Positions 29,904 to 40,400 of a stretch of 64,000 bases of DNA are shown here, piece by piece. This DNA is from Hoylesella pleuritidis JCM 14110 (GTDB taxonomy: Bacteria; Bacteroidota; Bacteroidia; Bacteroidales; Bacteroidaceae): contig NZ_BAJN01000009.1 in the NCBI RefSeq assembly GCF_000613725.1, forward strand, positions 1 to 64,000. The letters run 5' to 3'. The notes below the pieces were generated by a model, which did not search any database, had not been told where the DNA came from, and saw only the letters and a program-made list of their open reading frames with translations. Made by a program: the position numbers and the translations under genes. How positions within the stretch are numbered: position 1 is the stretch's first letter; each line of letters starts with the position of its first letter.

Positions 29904-30431
29904 CGGTTTGCTGTTTTTTGTTTTATCCCGATGGGTGTATAGACAGGTAGAGAAGAAGAAATGAAAAGACTTTTGTTGATAGCCGTCAGGGCTTTGGCGA
30001 TGATACAAATTGACGTGAGTAGCTTATCGGTCGCAATTCGAAGACATGCGATTAACAGATAAACGTGTCACGTTTGTTCCTTTCCGATAATAAGATGATG
30101 AGTCTTTCGTCTTCTGACTGTATCCGACTTAAAGTCGGAACTCTGGTTTCCGACCGCACGTTTATCGACAGTATGCGCACTTATTCCACTAATATCGAAA
30201 TGCAAACACTACGCATTTACAGTGCCAATCCGGATAAAGCACCGGCCACTTGCAGTGGAGAGGTCATCGAAAGTCATATCTGTTGGTTTCACAATGACAG
30301 TCAGTAAGATTCGCGAGAAATACAAATCAGGTAAATAAATCCATCATTTTTAGGTATTGCGAGTGTCTGCAAATATAGTTACTTTTGCACGCAAAGTGAG
30401 TAAATTACAATAAACAGAATCATTCAAACGT
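29904..30431. other. Intergenic region with a possible decayed small gene
   Basis: Near the end there is a good promoter for gpmA: TACTTTTG at about 30382-30389. Between 30046 and 30307 two overlapping plus-strand frames join into a protein-like string (MRLTDKRVTFVPF, then SDNKMMSLSSSDCIRLKVG). They need one base removed rather than added. I do not recognise the product and cannot say whether it is expressed. Confidence 0.3.
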
Positions 30432-31124
30432 ATGAAAAGATTAGTAATTGTCCGCCACGGGGAGAGTGAGTGGAATCAGAAAAACCTCTTTACAGGTTGG
30501 GTTGACGTAGAGTTATCAGACAAAGGGCGCGCTGAAGCCAAGCGTGCCGGACAGGCATTGCGTGCTGCCGGCATCGACTTCGACATCTGCTTCACCTCTT
30601 ATCTGCGCCGCGCCATCAACACGCAGCAGATTATCTTGAAAGAGATGGACCGCGAGTGGCTACCCGTTTACAAGTCGTTCAAACTCAACGAACGTCATTA
30701 TGGTGCGCTGTCGGGCCTGAACAAGAAAGAAACAGCTGCAAAATACGGCGATGAACAGGTGCATATCTGGCGCCGAAGCTTTGATGTTCGTCCCCCGAAG
30801 ATGGAAGATGATAACCCGTATAACTCTCAGAAGAATCCCGCTTATCGTGATGTGCCGGCACAGGAAGTACCTATGTGCGAGAGTCTCAAAGACACAATAG
30901 CCCGCACTGTGCCCTATTTCGAGAAAGAAATCAAGCCGCTTGTAATGGCCGATAAGCGTGTAATGATTGCCGCCCACGGTAATTCGCTGCGTTCACTCAT
31001 CAAGTATTTCGAGCATATCTCCGATGAAGAGATCATCAATGTGGAGATTCCCACGGGCACACCGTTGGTTTATGAATTCGACGACGACTTCAATGTCGTG
31101 AAGAAATACTACCTGGATAAATAA
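30432..31124 (+). CDS. gpmA: 2,3-bisphosphoglycerate-dependent phosphoglycerate mutase
   Basis: Glycolytic enzyme interconverting 3- and 2-phosphoglycerate; 230 residues, cytosolic. The phospho-histidine motif VRHGESEWN is at residue 8-16, followed by NLFTGWVDVELSDKG. ERHYGALSGLNK and the second histidine motif AAHGNSLRSLIKY complete the active site. It has its own promoter and is followed by a strong terminator, so it is monocistronic. Confidence 0.95.
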   Translation: MKRLVIVRHGESEWNQKNLFTGWVDVELSDKGRAEAKRAGQALRAAGIDFDICFTSYLRRAINTQQIILKEMDREWLPVYKSFKLNERHYGALSGLNKKETAAKYGDEQVHIWRRSFDVRPPKMEDDNPYNSQKNPAYRDVPAQEVPMCESLKDTIARTVPYFEKEIKPLVMADKRVMIAAHGNSLRSLIKYFEHISDEEIINVEIPTGTPLVYEFDDDFNVVKKYYLDK

Positions 31125-31203
31125 CAAGACGTTCTTACTTCTTTCTCCATTTCTTTCGAGAAGAAGGAAGAGTAATGCTTCAGTCGTTTCCATTTTTATA
31201 TTG

Positions 31204-31242
31204 ATCGCGCCCCATTTTATTAAAAGTGGGGCGCGATTTTTT
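31204..31242 (+). terminator. Rho-independent terminator of gpmA
   Basis: ATCGCGCCCCA followed by TTTT pairs with AAAAGTGGGGCGCGAT, and the stem is followed by seven Ts. It is the clearest intrinsic terminator in the window, about 80 bases after the gpmA stop. Confidence 0.9.
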
Positions 31243-31413
31243 TCTTATCTGCAAAATAAATGCACTGTTCAGGAGGTACGATTATCCGCTTCGGCATTCA
31301 ATTATGCTTGTGCGTCGATAACCGAGTCAACACCATCGGCATTGCACGGTTTGATGATTTAAAAGACGGGAAAGATGGAACGATTTTGTATGCAGTCGTT
31401 TCTTCCATTCTGA

Positions 31414-31660
31414 AATACCGTTAAACGGCGTGCGATTAACGGTTAAACGCACGCCGTTTAACGGTTAATTGCAAGGTGATTAACTGTTAATTGGAAATGG
31501 ATTTATATCTATTTGATTTTCAATGAGATGTGACTCTCATTTAATTCTTATTCCTCTATTTTTCTGTTTGGATATCAATTAAAGGATGAGCAATTGTCAA
31601 TCATCAATTAGGTACAGCCCACCAGCCTCTAACTTAGGGTGCCAAGAAAAATTATCAATG
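31414..31660. repeat. Composite element: 22-bp phased array 5 plus GC hairpin module
   Basis: Four units start at 31414, 31436, 31458 and 31480 and end at 31501. An AT-rich segment with a TTGATTTTCAATGAGA centre follows at 31498-31550. The GC module at 31612-31660 contains CTCTAACTTAGGGTGCC followed by AAGAAAAATTATCAATG and resembles those at 19826, 37407 and 62276. The M16 peptidase -7 box TAACTTTG is at 31702-31709. The rest of 31125-31818 shows only the gpmA terminator. Confidence 0.82.
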
Positions 31661-31818
31661 ATTTTCCGTACTATAATAGAGACTTTTTCGGAAAATATTT
31701 TTAACTTTGCGGACGTATTGCTCATTTGCGGAAGCAAGGTCAAGAGAGACGGAACAAATGAGAGAAAAGATGAAAACGACAATTATTCAATATGTATAAA
31801 CTTATAAAACAGTAAGCT

Positions 31819-34643
31819 ATGAGATTAAGAAAGCTACTTATTGTGGTCCTGTTGGCGGTGGTTTCGCTGGCCCGGGCACAGATGGAGATGCCGCCGATAC
31901 CCGTAGATACGGCCGTGCGCATCGGTAAATTAGACAATGGATTGACTTATTACATCCGTTACAATAATTGGCCTGAACACCGTGCTAACTTCTATATTGC
32001 CCAGAAAGTGGGTTCGATACAAGAAGAAGAGGCACAACGCGGACTGGCACATTTCCTTGAACATATGTGCTTTAACGGTACAGACCATTTCAAAGGCAAT
32101 GAACTTATCCGTTATTGCGAGTCGATCGGCGTGCAGTTCGGCCGCGATTTGAATGCTTATACGGGCATTGACCAGACGGTATATAATATAGATAATGTAC
32201 CCACCAATCGCCAGAGCGCACTCGACTCGTGTCTGCTTATTCTGCGCGATTGGGCCAATGGGCTGACACTCGATCCCAAAGAGATTGACAAAGAGCGCGG
32301 TGTGATCCACGAAGAGTGGCGTTTGCGTACTAGTGCCAGCAGCAGAATGTTCGAGCGAAACTTACCGACACTCTATCCAAACTCTAAATACGGCGTTCGT
32401 TATCCTATCGGATTGATGAGCGTTGTGGATAATTTCAAACCGAAAGAGCTGCGTGATTATTATGAGAAATGGTATCATCCCACTAATCAGGGCATCATTG
32501 TCATCGGCGATGTGAATGTCGATCACGTTGAGGCTGAAATTAAAAAGCTTTTCGGAAGCATTAAAAATCCTGCGAATGCAGCACCTGTTGTGAACGAGTC
32601 TGTGCCCGACACGGCCGACCCGATTGTGATTATCGACAAGGATAAAGAGTGTACTACCAGCGACGTTGATGTGCTATTTAAGCACGATGTGTTCCCCGAC
32701 TCGATGAAAAACTCAATGATTTATCTGGTCAACAATTATGTGAAGAATGCCGCAATGAGTATGCTTAACGACCGATTCAGTGAAACCGCACAGAAAGCCG
32801 ACTGCCCGTACGTGAATGCTTCGGCATCGGACGGCAATTATATCTTTGCTAAAACCAAAGATGCTTTTACTGTTTCAACCACGCCTAAGGATATTTCACA
32901 GGTAACTTCATCGTTGAAAGCTGCAATGATCGAAGCTCGCCGTGCTGCCGAATTCGGCTTTACACCGACGGAATACAGTCGTTATAAGGCTAATATGCTG
33001 AGTTCGCTCGACAAGATGTACAGCAATCGCGACAAGCGTTACAGTTCTCAGTTCTACGCCGAATGTAAAGGCAACTTCCTTTCCAATGAGCCGATGCCTT
33101 CGATCGATTATTATTATACGACGATGAAGCAGCTCGTGCCTAACATTCCGCTTGAAGCCATCAATGAATATATAAAAGAACTGTTGCCTGCTAACGACAG
33201 TAATATGGTCATTATCAACTTCAACAACGAGAAAGAAGGTAATGTTTATCCTACGAAAGCCGGTTTGTTGCAGGCCGTGAAAGAAGCGCGTACAACGCAA
33301 ATTGAGGCTTATGTAGACAACGTGAAGGACGAACCGCTGATGGCTACGATGCCAAAAGCCGGTCGAATTACCAAGGAGGTGAAGAATGCTAAATTCAATT
33401 ACACGGAGCTTACACTGTCGAATGGTGCACGGGTGATATTGAAAAAGACTGATTATAAGAAAGATCAGGTGCTGCTTTCGGGTCAAGGAGAAGGCGGGAG
33501 CTCGCTCTACGGACCCGCAGACTATGTCAATGCGCAAGTGTTCGACAATGTAATCGGCATCAGCGGACTTGCAAACTTCTCAAGTACAGAACTCGAAAAG
33601 GCGCTCGCCGGTAAGATTGCGAATGCTAATCTCTTAATGGGCGACGAGTATATGGATATCGGTGGCAGTTCAACTCCTAAGGATGTGGAGACAATGTTGC
33701 AGATGGTCTATCTCTATTTTACCAAGATCAACAAAGATCAGAAGGCTTATGACAACCTCATCAGTCAATTGGAAGTATCTTTGAAGAACCGTTCTATCTC
33801 GCCGGATGCAGCTTTCAGCGACTCGCTTACGGCCACAATCTATGGCCACAATCCGCGTTTGGTGCCGTTGACAACGGCTTCTCTGAAATCCATCAACTAC
33901 GATCGGATTCTCCAAATGGCCCAAGAGCGTACGGCAAATGCTGCCGGTTGGACTTTCACTATTATCGGAAACTATGACGATGCGACCATTCGACCGCTCA
34001 TTTGTCAGTATCTTGCGGCACTTCCGACCAAGGGTAAGGTTGTCAAAGGTCATCGCACGAAAACGATGCAGGCCGGAATCATCGACAATCAGTTTGTCCG
34101 CAAGATGGAGACTCCTAAGGCAACGTCGTATATGGTGTGGCATAACGAGAAACTGCCTTATACACTTGAAAATGCCATTAAGGCCGACATTGCCGGTCAA
34201 GTGCTCAATATGGTCTATCTGAAAAAGATTCGCGAGGATGCCAGTGCAGCTTATTCGTGTGGCGCCCGGGGCTCGGCCTCTATTCAAAATGCCTACCATA
34301 ATATTGTCATCTTGCTTATTGCCCGATGAAACCGGAGAAAAAACAATTGGCATTAGACATTATGCGTGCAGAGGTTCCGGCCTTAGCACAGAGCTGCGAT
34401 GCGTCAATGCTCACCAAAGTAAAGGAATATCTGCTCAAACAAAACGATGATCAGATCAAGACCAACGGCTATTGGATGGGCGTGATCGATATGTATCGCA
34501 AGTATGGAATCGATATGCACACCGACTTCAAACGCCTTGTTACGGCGCAAACGCCACAGAGTATCTCCGCATTTGTCAAAGAGTTCCTTAACGTCAACAA
34601 CCGAGTCACCGTGACGATGTTGCCGGATGAAAGCAAGAAATAA
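31819..34643 (+). pseudogene. M16-family zinc metallopeptidase, one-base frameshift
   Basis: Periplasmic or outer-membrane-associated M16 (pitrilysin/insulinase) peptidase with a signal peptide (residues 1-21, ending SLARAQ). The inverted zinc motif is HFLEHMCFNG, with the distal glutamate in ERGVIHEE. A second, inactive M16 half lies in the C-terminal part, as is usual for this two-domain family. The first frame stops at 34329 after IQNAYHNIVI; the next frame continues AYCPMKPEKKQLALDIM to 34643. The break is at about 34310-34312; one added base gives 941 residues, the expected length. The substrate is unknown. Confidence 0.9.
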
Positions 34644-34671
34644 TTCTTTTGAGAATTAAGAATACAACGAT

Positions 34672-34717
34672 AAAGGAGTTAAGCTATTCGTTTTTACGCC
34701 AGGCTTAACTCCTTTAT
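34672..34717. terminator. Bidirectional terminator between the M16 peptidase and the O-methyltransferase
   Basis: TAAAGGAGTTAAGC at 34672-34685 pairs perfectly with GCTTAACTCCTTTA at 34704-34717. The A and T tracts at the ends suit the two convergent genes that finish here. Confidence 0.85.
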
Positions 34718-34742
34718 TTCTTTTATTCGTAAGTCTTTTATC

Positions 34743-35414
34743 TTATAATTTACGGATAATCGTCAGTCCGTCGCGCAACGGAAGAATGACGCGTTCTACC
34801 CGGCGGTCTGTTGCAACGAAGTCATTGAAACGCTCGATACCGCTTGTTTGCCGGTCGTTGTCATACGAACGATCAATTACATGACCGTCCCAAAGCGTGT
34901 TATCGGCCAAGATGTAGCCGCCACTGCGGGTGACAGAGAGTGCCATTTCATAGGTTTCGAGATACGTTCGCTTGTCACTGTCGATGAAAACCATATCGAA
35001 TGTGATGCCCAATCGAGGCGCTTCGACATTTGCATCACCGATAATGAAGTTGATGCGGTCGGCAAATTGACTTCCTTCTAACCACGGACGCGTGAAGTCT
35101 TCCATCTCATCATTCACCTCAAAAGTCCATACTCGGCCTCCCTCCGGCAGTCCTTCGGCCAGGCAAATGGCGCTGTAGCCGCTGAAAGTACCTACTTCGA
35201 GGATGTTCTTAGGCCTGATCATCGTGACCAACATTTTGAGAACGCGGCCCTGCAAATGCCCGCTCGCCATTCGTCCATGCACCGTATGGATATTCGTTGC
35301 ACGATAAAGACGATGCAGATAATCGCCCTCGGGGTCGCTGTGAGCAAGGATATAGGCGTCGAGAGTCTCCTCCGGACTCTCCGAAAGCGAGGAGATCTTC
35401 GTTGGTTTTATCAT
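34743..35414 (-). CDS. Class I SAM-dependent O-methyltransferase (caffeoyl-CoA OMT-like)
   Basis: A 223-residue O-methyltransferase family 3 protein. The SAM-binding motif is ILEVGTFSGYSAICLAEGL, followed by VWTFEVNDEM and the metal-binding stretch MVFIDSDKRTYLETYE. The substrate in bacteria is usually unknown. It starts 39 bases after the aroQ stop in the same direction, so the two are probably one operon, ended by the hairpin at 34672. Confidence 0.88.
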   Translation of the reverse strand: MIKPTKISSLSESPEETLDAYILAHSDPEGDYLHRLYRATNIHTVHGRMASGHLQGRVLKMLVTMIRPKNILEVGTFSGYSAICLAEGLPEGGRVWTFEVNDEMEDFTRPWLEGSQFADRINFIIGDANVEAPRLGITFDMVFIDSDKRTYLETYEMALSVTRSGGYILADNTLWDGHVIDRSYDNDRQTSGIERFNDFVATDRRVERVILPLRDGLTIIRKL

Positions 35415-35453
35415 ACTTCTACTTACTTTAAGACTGAGATCGTGTCTCCTTTC

Positions 35454-35891
35454 CTATTGAAAAGGACGTGGGAAGCCTGTTGTCAGATACTCGATTGCCA
35501 GTCGATAAGACTCCAATCCGAATCCTGCAATCACGCCGATGCAGGCACAACTGAGCATTGAATGATGCCGGAATTCCTCGCGCTTGTGCACATTCGAGAT
35601 ATGAACTTCAATCACCGGGCACGCCAGCGACCGAATACAATCCTGCAAAGCGATGCTCGTGTGGGTGTAAGCGCCCGCATTCAGCACGATGCCATCATAC
35701 TCGAAGCCTACTTCTTGCATCTTATCGATCAGTTCGCCTTCGATGTTACTTTGGTAGAAATCAAGCTGAACGCCTGCAAATTGCTTGCGTAACGCTGCGA
35801 GATAGGTCTCGAACGACTGGCTGCCATATATCTCCGGCTCGCGCTTTCCGAGCATATTCAGATTGGGGCCGTTGATAATCTGTATTTTCAT
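35454..35891 (-). CDS. aroQ: 3-dehydroquinate dehydratase, type II
   Basis: Shikimate-pathway enzyme converting 3-dehydroquinate to 3-dehydroshikimate; 145 residues, dodecameric in the family. The opening motif INGPNLNMLGKREPEIYG contains the catalytic Arg/Tyr region. LNAGAYTHTSIALQDCI and EVHISNVHKREEFRHHS complete the active site. I use ATG 35891, since the family starts at this point. The upstream minus-strand box TATATTTG near 35929-35922 is its likely promoter. Confidence 0.95.
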   Translation of the reverse strand: MKIQIINGPNLNMLGKREPEIYGSQSFETYLAALRKQFAGVQLDFYQSNIEGELIDKMQEVGFEYDGIVLNAGAYTHTSIALQDCIRSLACPVIEVHISNVHKREEFRHHSMLSCACIGVIAGFGLESYRLAIEYLTTGFPRPFQ

Positions 35892-36000
35892 TTCACTGTA
35901 TGGATGATTCGTTTGCAGCGCAAATATACCACAAATTTTCAAAAATCGCTCTCCAACTTGCACTTTTTCGTGCGCCGTACGACTGTCTTCAAGAAAATCC

Positions 36001-36009
36001 GTAACTTTG
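36001..36009 (+). promoter_or_regulatory. -7 box of xerD
   Basis: GTAACTTTG at 36001-36009 lies 21 bases before the xerD ATG at 36030. It is part of the divergent promoter region shared with aroQ. Confidence 0.5.
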
Positions 36010-36029
36010 CATTGCAACACGAAACGCAA

Positions 36030-36983
36030 ATGAAGAAAACGGATTCAGCTCCCGACAGCATTGTCAAAAACTATCTACGCTATCTTAAACTCGGGCGAAA
36101 CTATTCGCCGAATACCGTCGATGGCTATCACAGAGACCTCCGAAAACTGCTCGATTATCTCCATCGGGAAACTGTTTCCGTGCTCGATGTCAAGCTCGAA
36201 CACCTCCAACACTTTGCCGCTACGCTTCACGAACTCGGCATCGGTCCCTCATCGCAGGCACGAATATTAAGTGGCATCCGCGCATTTTATCGTTTCCTGC
36301 TGCTCGACGGCTATCTCACGGCTGATCCGACGGAGCTTCTCGAATCGCCCACTTTGGGTGAACATCTGCCCGAAGTGCTCTCAACCGCCGAGGTAGATGC
36401 CCTTGAAGCGAGCTTGGATATGTCTAAACCCGAGTCGCATCGCAATCGAGCCATCATCGAAGTACTGTTTTCCTGCGGCCTGCGCGTATCTGAGCTCACC
36501 CATCTTCGCCTTTCCGATCTCTTTCTGAGCGATCGTTTCATCCGTGTTTTGGGTAAGGGCAACAAGGAACGACTCGTCCCCATCTCGCCCAAAGCTATCA
36601 AAGAGCTTGACCTCTGGTTTGAAGATCGTCGCCGAATGGATATCAAACCCGGTGAAGAAGACTATGTTTTCCTCAATCGCCGAGGCTCACATCTCACTCG
36701 AACAATGATTCTGATTATGATCAAACGCCAAGCCTTGCAGGCCGGAATCACCAAGACTATCTCCCCGCACACCCTCCGTCACTCATTCGCTACAGCTCTT
36801 TTGGAAGGCGGAGCCGACCTGCGCGCCATTCAGGCGATGCTCGGTCACGAAGATATCAGTACTACCGAGATTTACACGCACATCGACACGCACACCCTCC
36901 GACAAGAAATCCTCGAGCATCATCCCCGCAATCGCCGTGAAATCATACGCGGACAAAAGGCTGATTTGCCAATAGATCATTGA
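36030..36983 (+). CDS. xerD: Site-specific tyrosine recombinase XerD
   Basis: Chromosome dimer-resolution recombinase; 317 residues. The N-terminal SAM-like core-binding domain spans about residues 8-95 and the catalytic domain about 115-310. Catalytic residues are visible: Arg in SCGLRVSELTHL, Lys in GKGNKERLVPI, His and Arg in SPHTLRHSFAT, and His and Tyr in LGHEDISTTEIYTHI. I use ATG 36030, directly after the -7 box. It is divergent from aroQ and not next to phage genes, so the housekeeping role is likely. XerC cannot be fully excluded. Confidence 0.9.
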   Translation: MKKTDSAPDSIVKNYLRYLKLGRNYSPNTVDGYHRDLRKLLDYLHRETVSVLDVKLEHLQHFAATLHELGIGPSSQARILSGIRAFYRFLLLDGYLTADPTELLESPTLGEHLPEVLSTAEVDALEASLDMSKPESHRNRAIIEVLFSCGLRVSELTHLRLSDLFLSDRFIRVLGKGNKERLVPISPKAIKELDLWFEDRRRMDIKPGEEDYVFLNRRGSHLTRTMILIMIKRQALQAGITKTISPHTLRHSFATALLEGGADLRAIQAMLGHEDISTTEIYTHIDTHTLRQEILEHHPRNRREIIRGQKADLPIDH

Positions 36984-37136
36984 TCATAAACTGTTAATCG
37001 TTTTTCTTCTCACCTCTCTCCCTTTCGGGATGAGCCCGAAGGAGCCGGTTAAGAGTATGTACCCAATTGGTGATTGACAATTAAGAATCCTTGGACTGAC
37101 ATTCAAGTAAGAGCGTAAAAGGGCGCAAGAGAAAGA

Positions 37137-37450
37137 AGATTTGTATCTTACTGAAAATCAACAACATATAAAACGCTTTACAACTAACCGTTAATCATCG
37201 TGCGTTTAACCGTTAATCACCTTGCAACTAACCGTTAAACGCTCGCCGTTTAACGGTTAATCAGCGTGCAAGTAGCCACTATTTGGAAAGGGATTTGTAT
37301 GTCATTAAAAATCAATGATATACAAATCTATTTTTATTTGTGACTTTCTGCTTTTCTACTTGAATACTGACCGAAGAACTTTCAATTATCAATGAGTGTT
37401 TGATTACATATCCCCAGCCCCCTAACTTCGGGAGCTAAGAAGGATGATCA
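37137..37450. repeat. Composite element: 22-bp phased array 6, inverted repeats, GC hairpin
   Basis: Five units start at 37184, 37206, 37228, 37250 and 37272 and end at 37293. The right inverted repeat pairs GATTTGTATGTCATT at 37292-37306 with AATGATATACAAATC at 37314-37328 with one mismatch. The left arm, around 37137-37175, is more degraded. The GC module at 37407-37450 contains CCCCCTAACTTCGGGAG followed by CTAAGAAGG. The element separates the convergent xerD and exporter genes. The rest of 36984-37468 shows only a weak hairpin near 37021-37046. Confidence 0.85.
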
Positions 37451-37468
37451 ACTGTCAATCATCATTTC

Positions 37469-40400
37469 TCAATTGGAAAAGTACTCCGCAACAAACCTGC
37501 GATAAACTTCCTTTTTGAGTGCCAACGCGGTGCTGCCCATCGTCTTTTGTTCGGCAATCGTTATCCGACGACCGATCTTGACGGTAATATCGCCGCGGTC
37601 GCAGAGCATTGAACCGCGGGGCATTATCGTGCGCAAGCCGTATAAATAGACCGGAATGAGGTCGACATTAAGTTGCTGTGCGAGCAGAAAAGCACCGTTG
37701 TGGAAACGCCCGATGCCGTCGGTCAGTGGCCGTTCGCCCTCGGGGAAGATCGCAATGCTGTATCCTTCGGCTATGCGTTGGCGGCATTGGGTCAGTAGAA
37801 CATCTGCTCCCTGCTCTATCGAAAGGAAGTCGGCGAACTTTAAGATACGATGAACCACGGGATTATGCCACACCTTTTTTCCCGTGATAATCACGATTTT
37901 GGGCGACAGGGCCATCAAACAAACGGGGTCGAGAATAGACTGGTGATTGCAGATGATAATGCCCGGACGCTCGAAGTCTTCGTTATCGGGGTTTAGAATG
38001 GTGGTCTTTACGCCGGAAATCCGATGTATGTCGAATTTGAAAAAGCGGTACATCCGGTTATGAAGCGTACGTACCCGAGCCGGCGTTTTGCGGCGAATCT
38101 TGAAGAGATACGTACTCAGACACAACCCGTAAAATATCTGCCCGAGATAGACCATAGCGGCAAACGACGTAGCCGCGAGTCGCCGGACGGTGACGGGGAA
38201 TGGCCTGTCGCTACCGTCGCTACGTGTGTACAGCCATCCGAAAACTATCGGAGGAAGCACGTAAGTCATTGCAACCACCGAGGCCATACCCACTATCGTA
38301 ATCTCACCTAACGAATGAAGCGCCGGGTGGCGGGCAACAATCAGTGTGCCCATACCGATAAACATTATCGCGGCCGATAGCAAAATGCTGCGTGTATAAG
38401 AGGCAAGCATCCGGCGATGGTGCGTGCGTTCGTAAATCAAACCTTCTGTAATGAAAATGCTGTAATCGTCGCCCTGACCGAAGATGAATGTTGCCAGAAT
38501 TACATTTACCAAGTTGAAGCGCATTCCGAAAAGGTGCATCGTGCCAAGAATCCATATCCACGACACCGCCATCGGTAAGAAAGCGACGAGTGCGTGTTCG
38601 ATTTTGCCGAACGAAAGCCATAAGAATACGAACACGATCAGTCCGCAGGCCCAACCGATGTAATTGAAGTTGTCGGACAAAGAAACGGCTATCGTGCTGT
38701 TCATCGACTGTACATCGAAAGCCCAACGGCCGTTATTTTGGTCGGCACAGGCTGTAATGAGGCTGTCGGCAACAGCTGTCGGCACGTTCGTTACACGCAC
38801 GGCGGTGCGCCCGATGATACGAGTCCCGATTCCGTTGGCCGTGAGCGGTGCAAAGAAACGGATGTCTTGGGGATGAAATGGAGTGTTTAAAAGGGAATAA
38901 AAATCGGTGAAAGCCTCGGTCGAGAAGCCGATTCGGGCAGCCGTTTGAGGAAGATGGATGTAGAATTCGGCGTGATGTCGGTGCACGAAAGCATTCCATC
39001 GGTCGATTCGGCGTTGCTGTTCGCGCCGGCTGGTGATAAATACATCAGCACTGTCTTGCTCACTCCGCGTGAGCGCTTCATTAACCGTCGCGCCCTCGGA
39101 AGCGATATATAGCTGTGTTTCGCCGGGTATTTCGTTGCGCATTTTGCTGAGACCGGCCAGCAGCTCACGCTGATTGGGATCGAGATAGTTGATGTTTTGC
39201 ATATTCGTATCAAACGACGTGGAAAGACTGAAATAGCCCAACACGAGCGTGATAACGATGAGCGAGCCGGCTACCCATTTGTTACGGGGATAAGTGGGGG
39301 TGTATTCCGCGGTCTCGTTTGTCTCTTCCTGCAGCTGGCCGACCACTTTTTGCACTGCGTTTTGCTTGCAAAGGTGGGGCAAAAAGACCATAACGAAGAG
39401 GATAGTGCCCATTAACATCAACGCAGCAAATATACCCAAGTCGCGCAAAGCGGTAGAATCGAGCGGTATCAAGGCGCAAAACGCTCCCACGGTAGTGATG
39501 TTTCCGATGACCAAAGGCTCGGCAATATCTTGCAAAACAGCGCGAGGCGAAGGTTGATGAGATAGATGCGAGACAAAATGTAACGGATAATTGACAGCAA
39601 TGCCGATGATAATCGAGGCGATGCCGAGCACGATTACCGACACGTGTTGGTGCAGAACCGACATCCCTGCCATAGCAATGAGCCAGCCGAAAGCCAACGA
39701 AACCACGATGAATAACATCTTGCGGAGGCTGCGTAATGCGTAAAAGAGCAGCGAAAGGATAAGAACGGCAGCGATACTCACGGCCCAAAGACTGTCGGTT
39801 TTGATCTGTCGGGCATTCTGAACAGCGATAACGGGGGCGCCGGTAGCTTGTATCTGCACGCCCGGTATGGCTTGTTCAACAGCCGAGGCAGCGGTGTTTA
39901 CCCGATTGATCAGCGCCGTATTCTTGCTGGTTTCACTCGACCCGTAAGGCGAATCGATCATAGTGATGGCGCGTTTGTTATCGGGTGTGAAGATGAAACC
40001 GTCGTTGAGCGCATAGCGAATGTTGCTATTGGCAGTTTGAAGTCGAGTTATCAAGGGTGTGAACAGTCCCAAAGGGTCGCGCTGAATGTTGTTACTTACA
40101 AGGCTGCCGGTCGGAAACAGCAGTTGTTCTTGGGCTCGTTGCAGGGCCGAAGCAATGCTGTCGGGTGCCAGTTGGCGTTCCATTCGCTTGTAGTCGGCCG
40201 CTGTCAGGAAGAGTGGTGCATTGCGATAAACGAACGAAGCAATGTTTATCAGCTTGTCATAGTCTACTTGCGCCGTCATTTTCCAATGCTCTCCGGCTGT
40301 CTGTTTGCCGAATAACTCGACGGCAGAGATCAGCTTTTCGGTGTCGGTTTGCGATGAATCGCGCAACTGGAAGACAACGAAGATGCGGTCGGCCGCATTG

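Noticed and set aside
31259-31424. 55-codon open frame after the gpmA terminator
   Set aside because: It has no recognisable protein features and runs into repeat array 5.
36030-36983. Integrase marking a mobile element
   Set aside because: It is divergent from aroQ, has no attachment-site repeats or phage genes nearby, and looks like housekeeping XerD.
37021-37046. Hairpin CTTTCGGG with CCCGAAGG after xerD as a terminator
   Set aside because: The stem is short and no T run follows; too weak to list as a feature.
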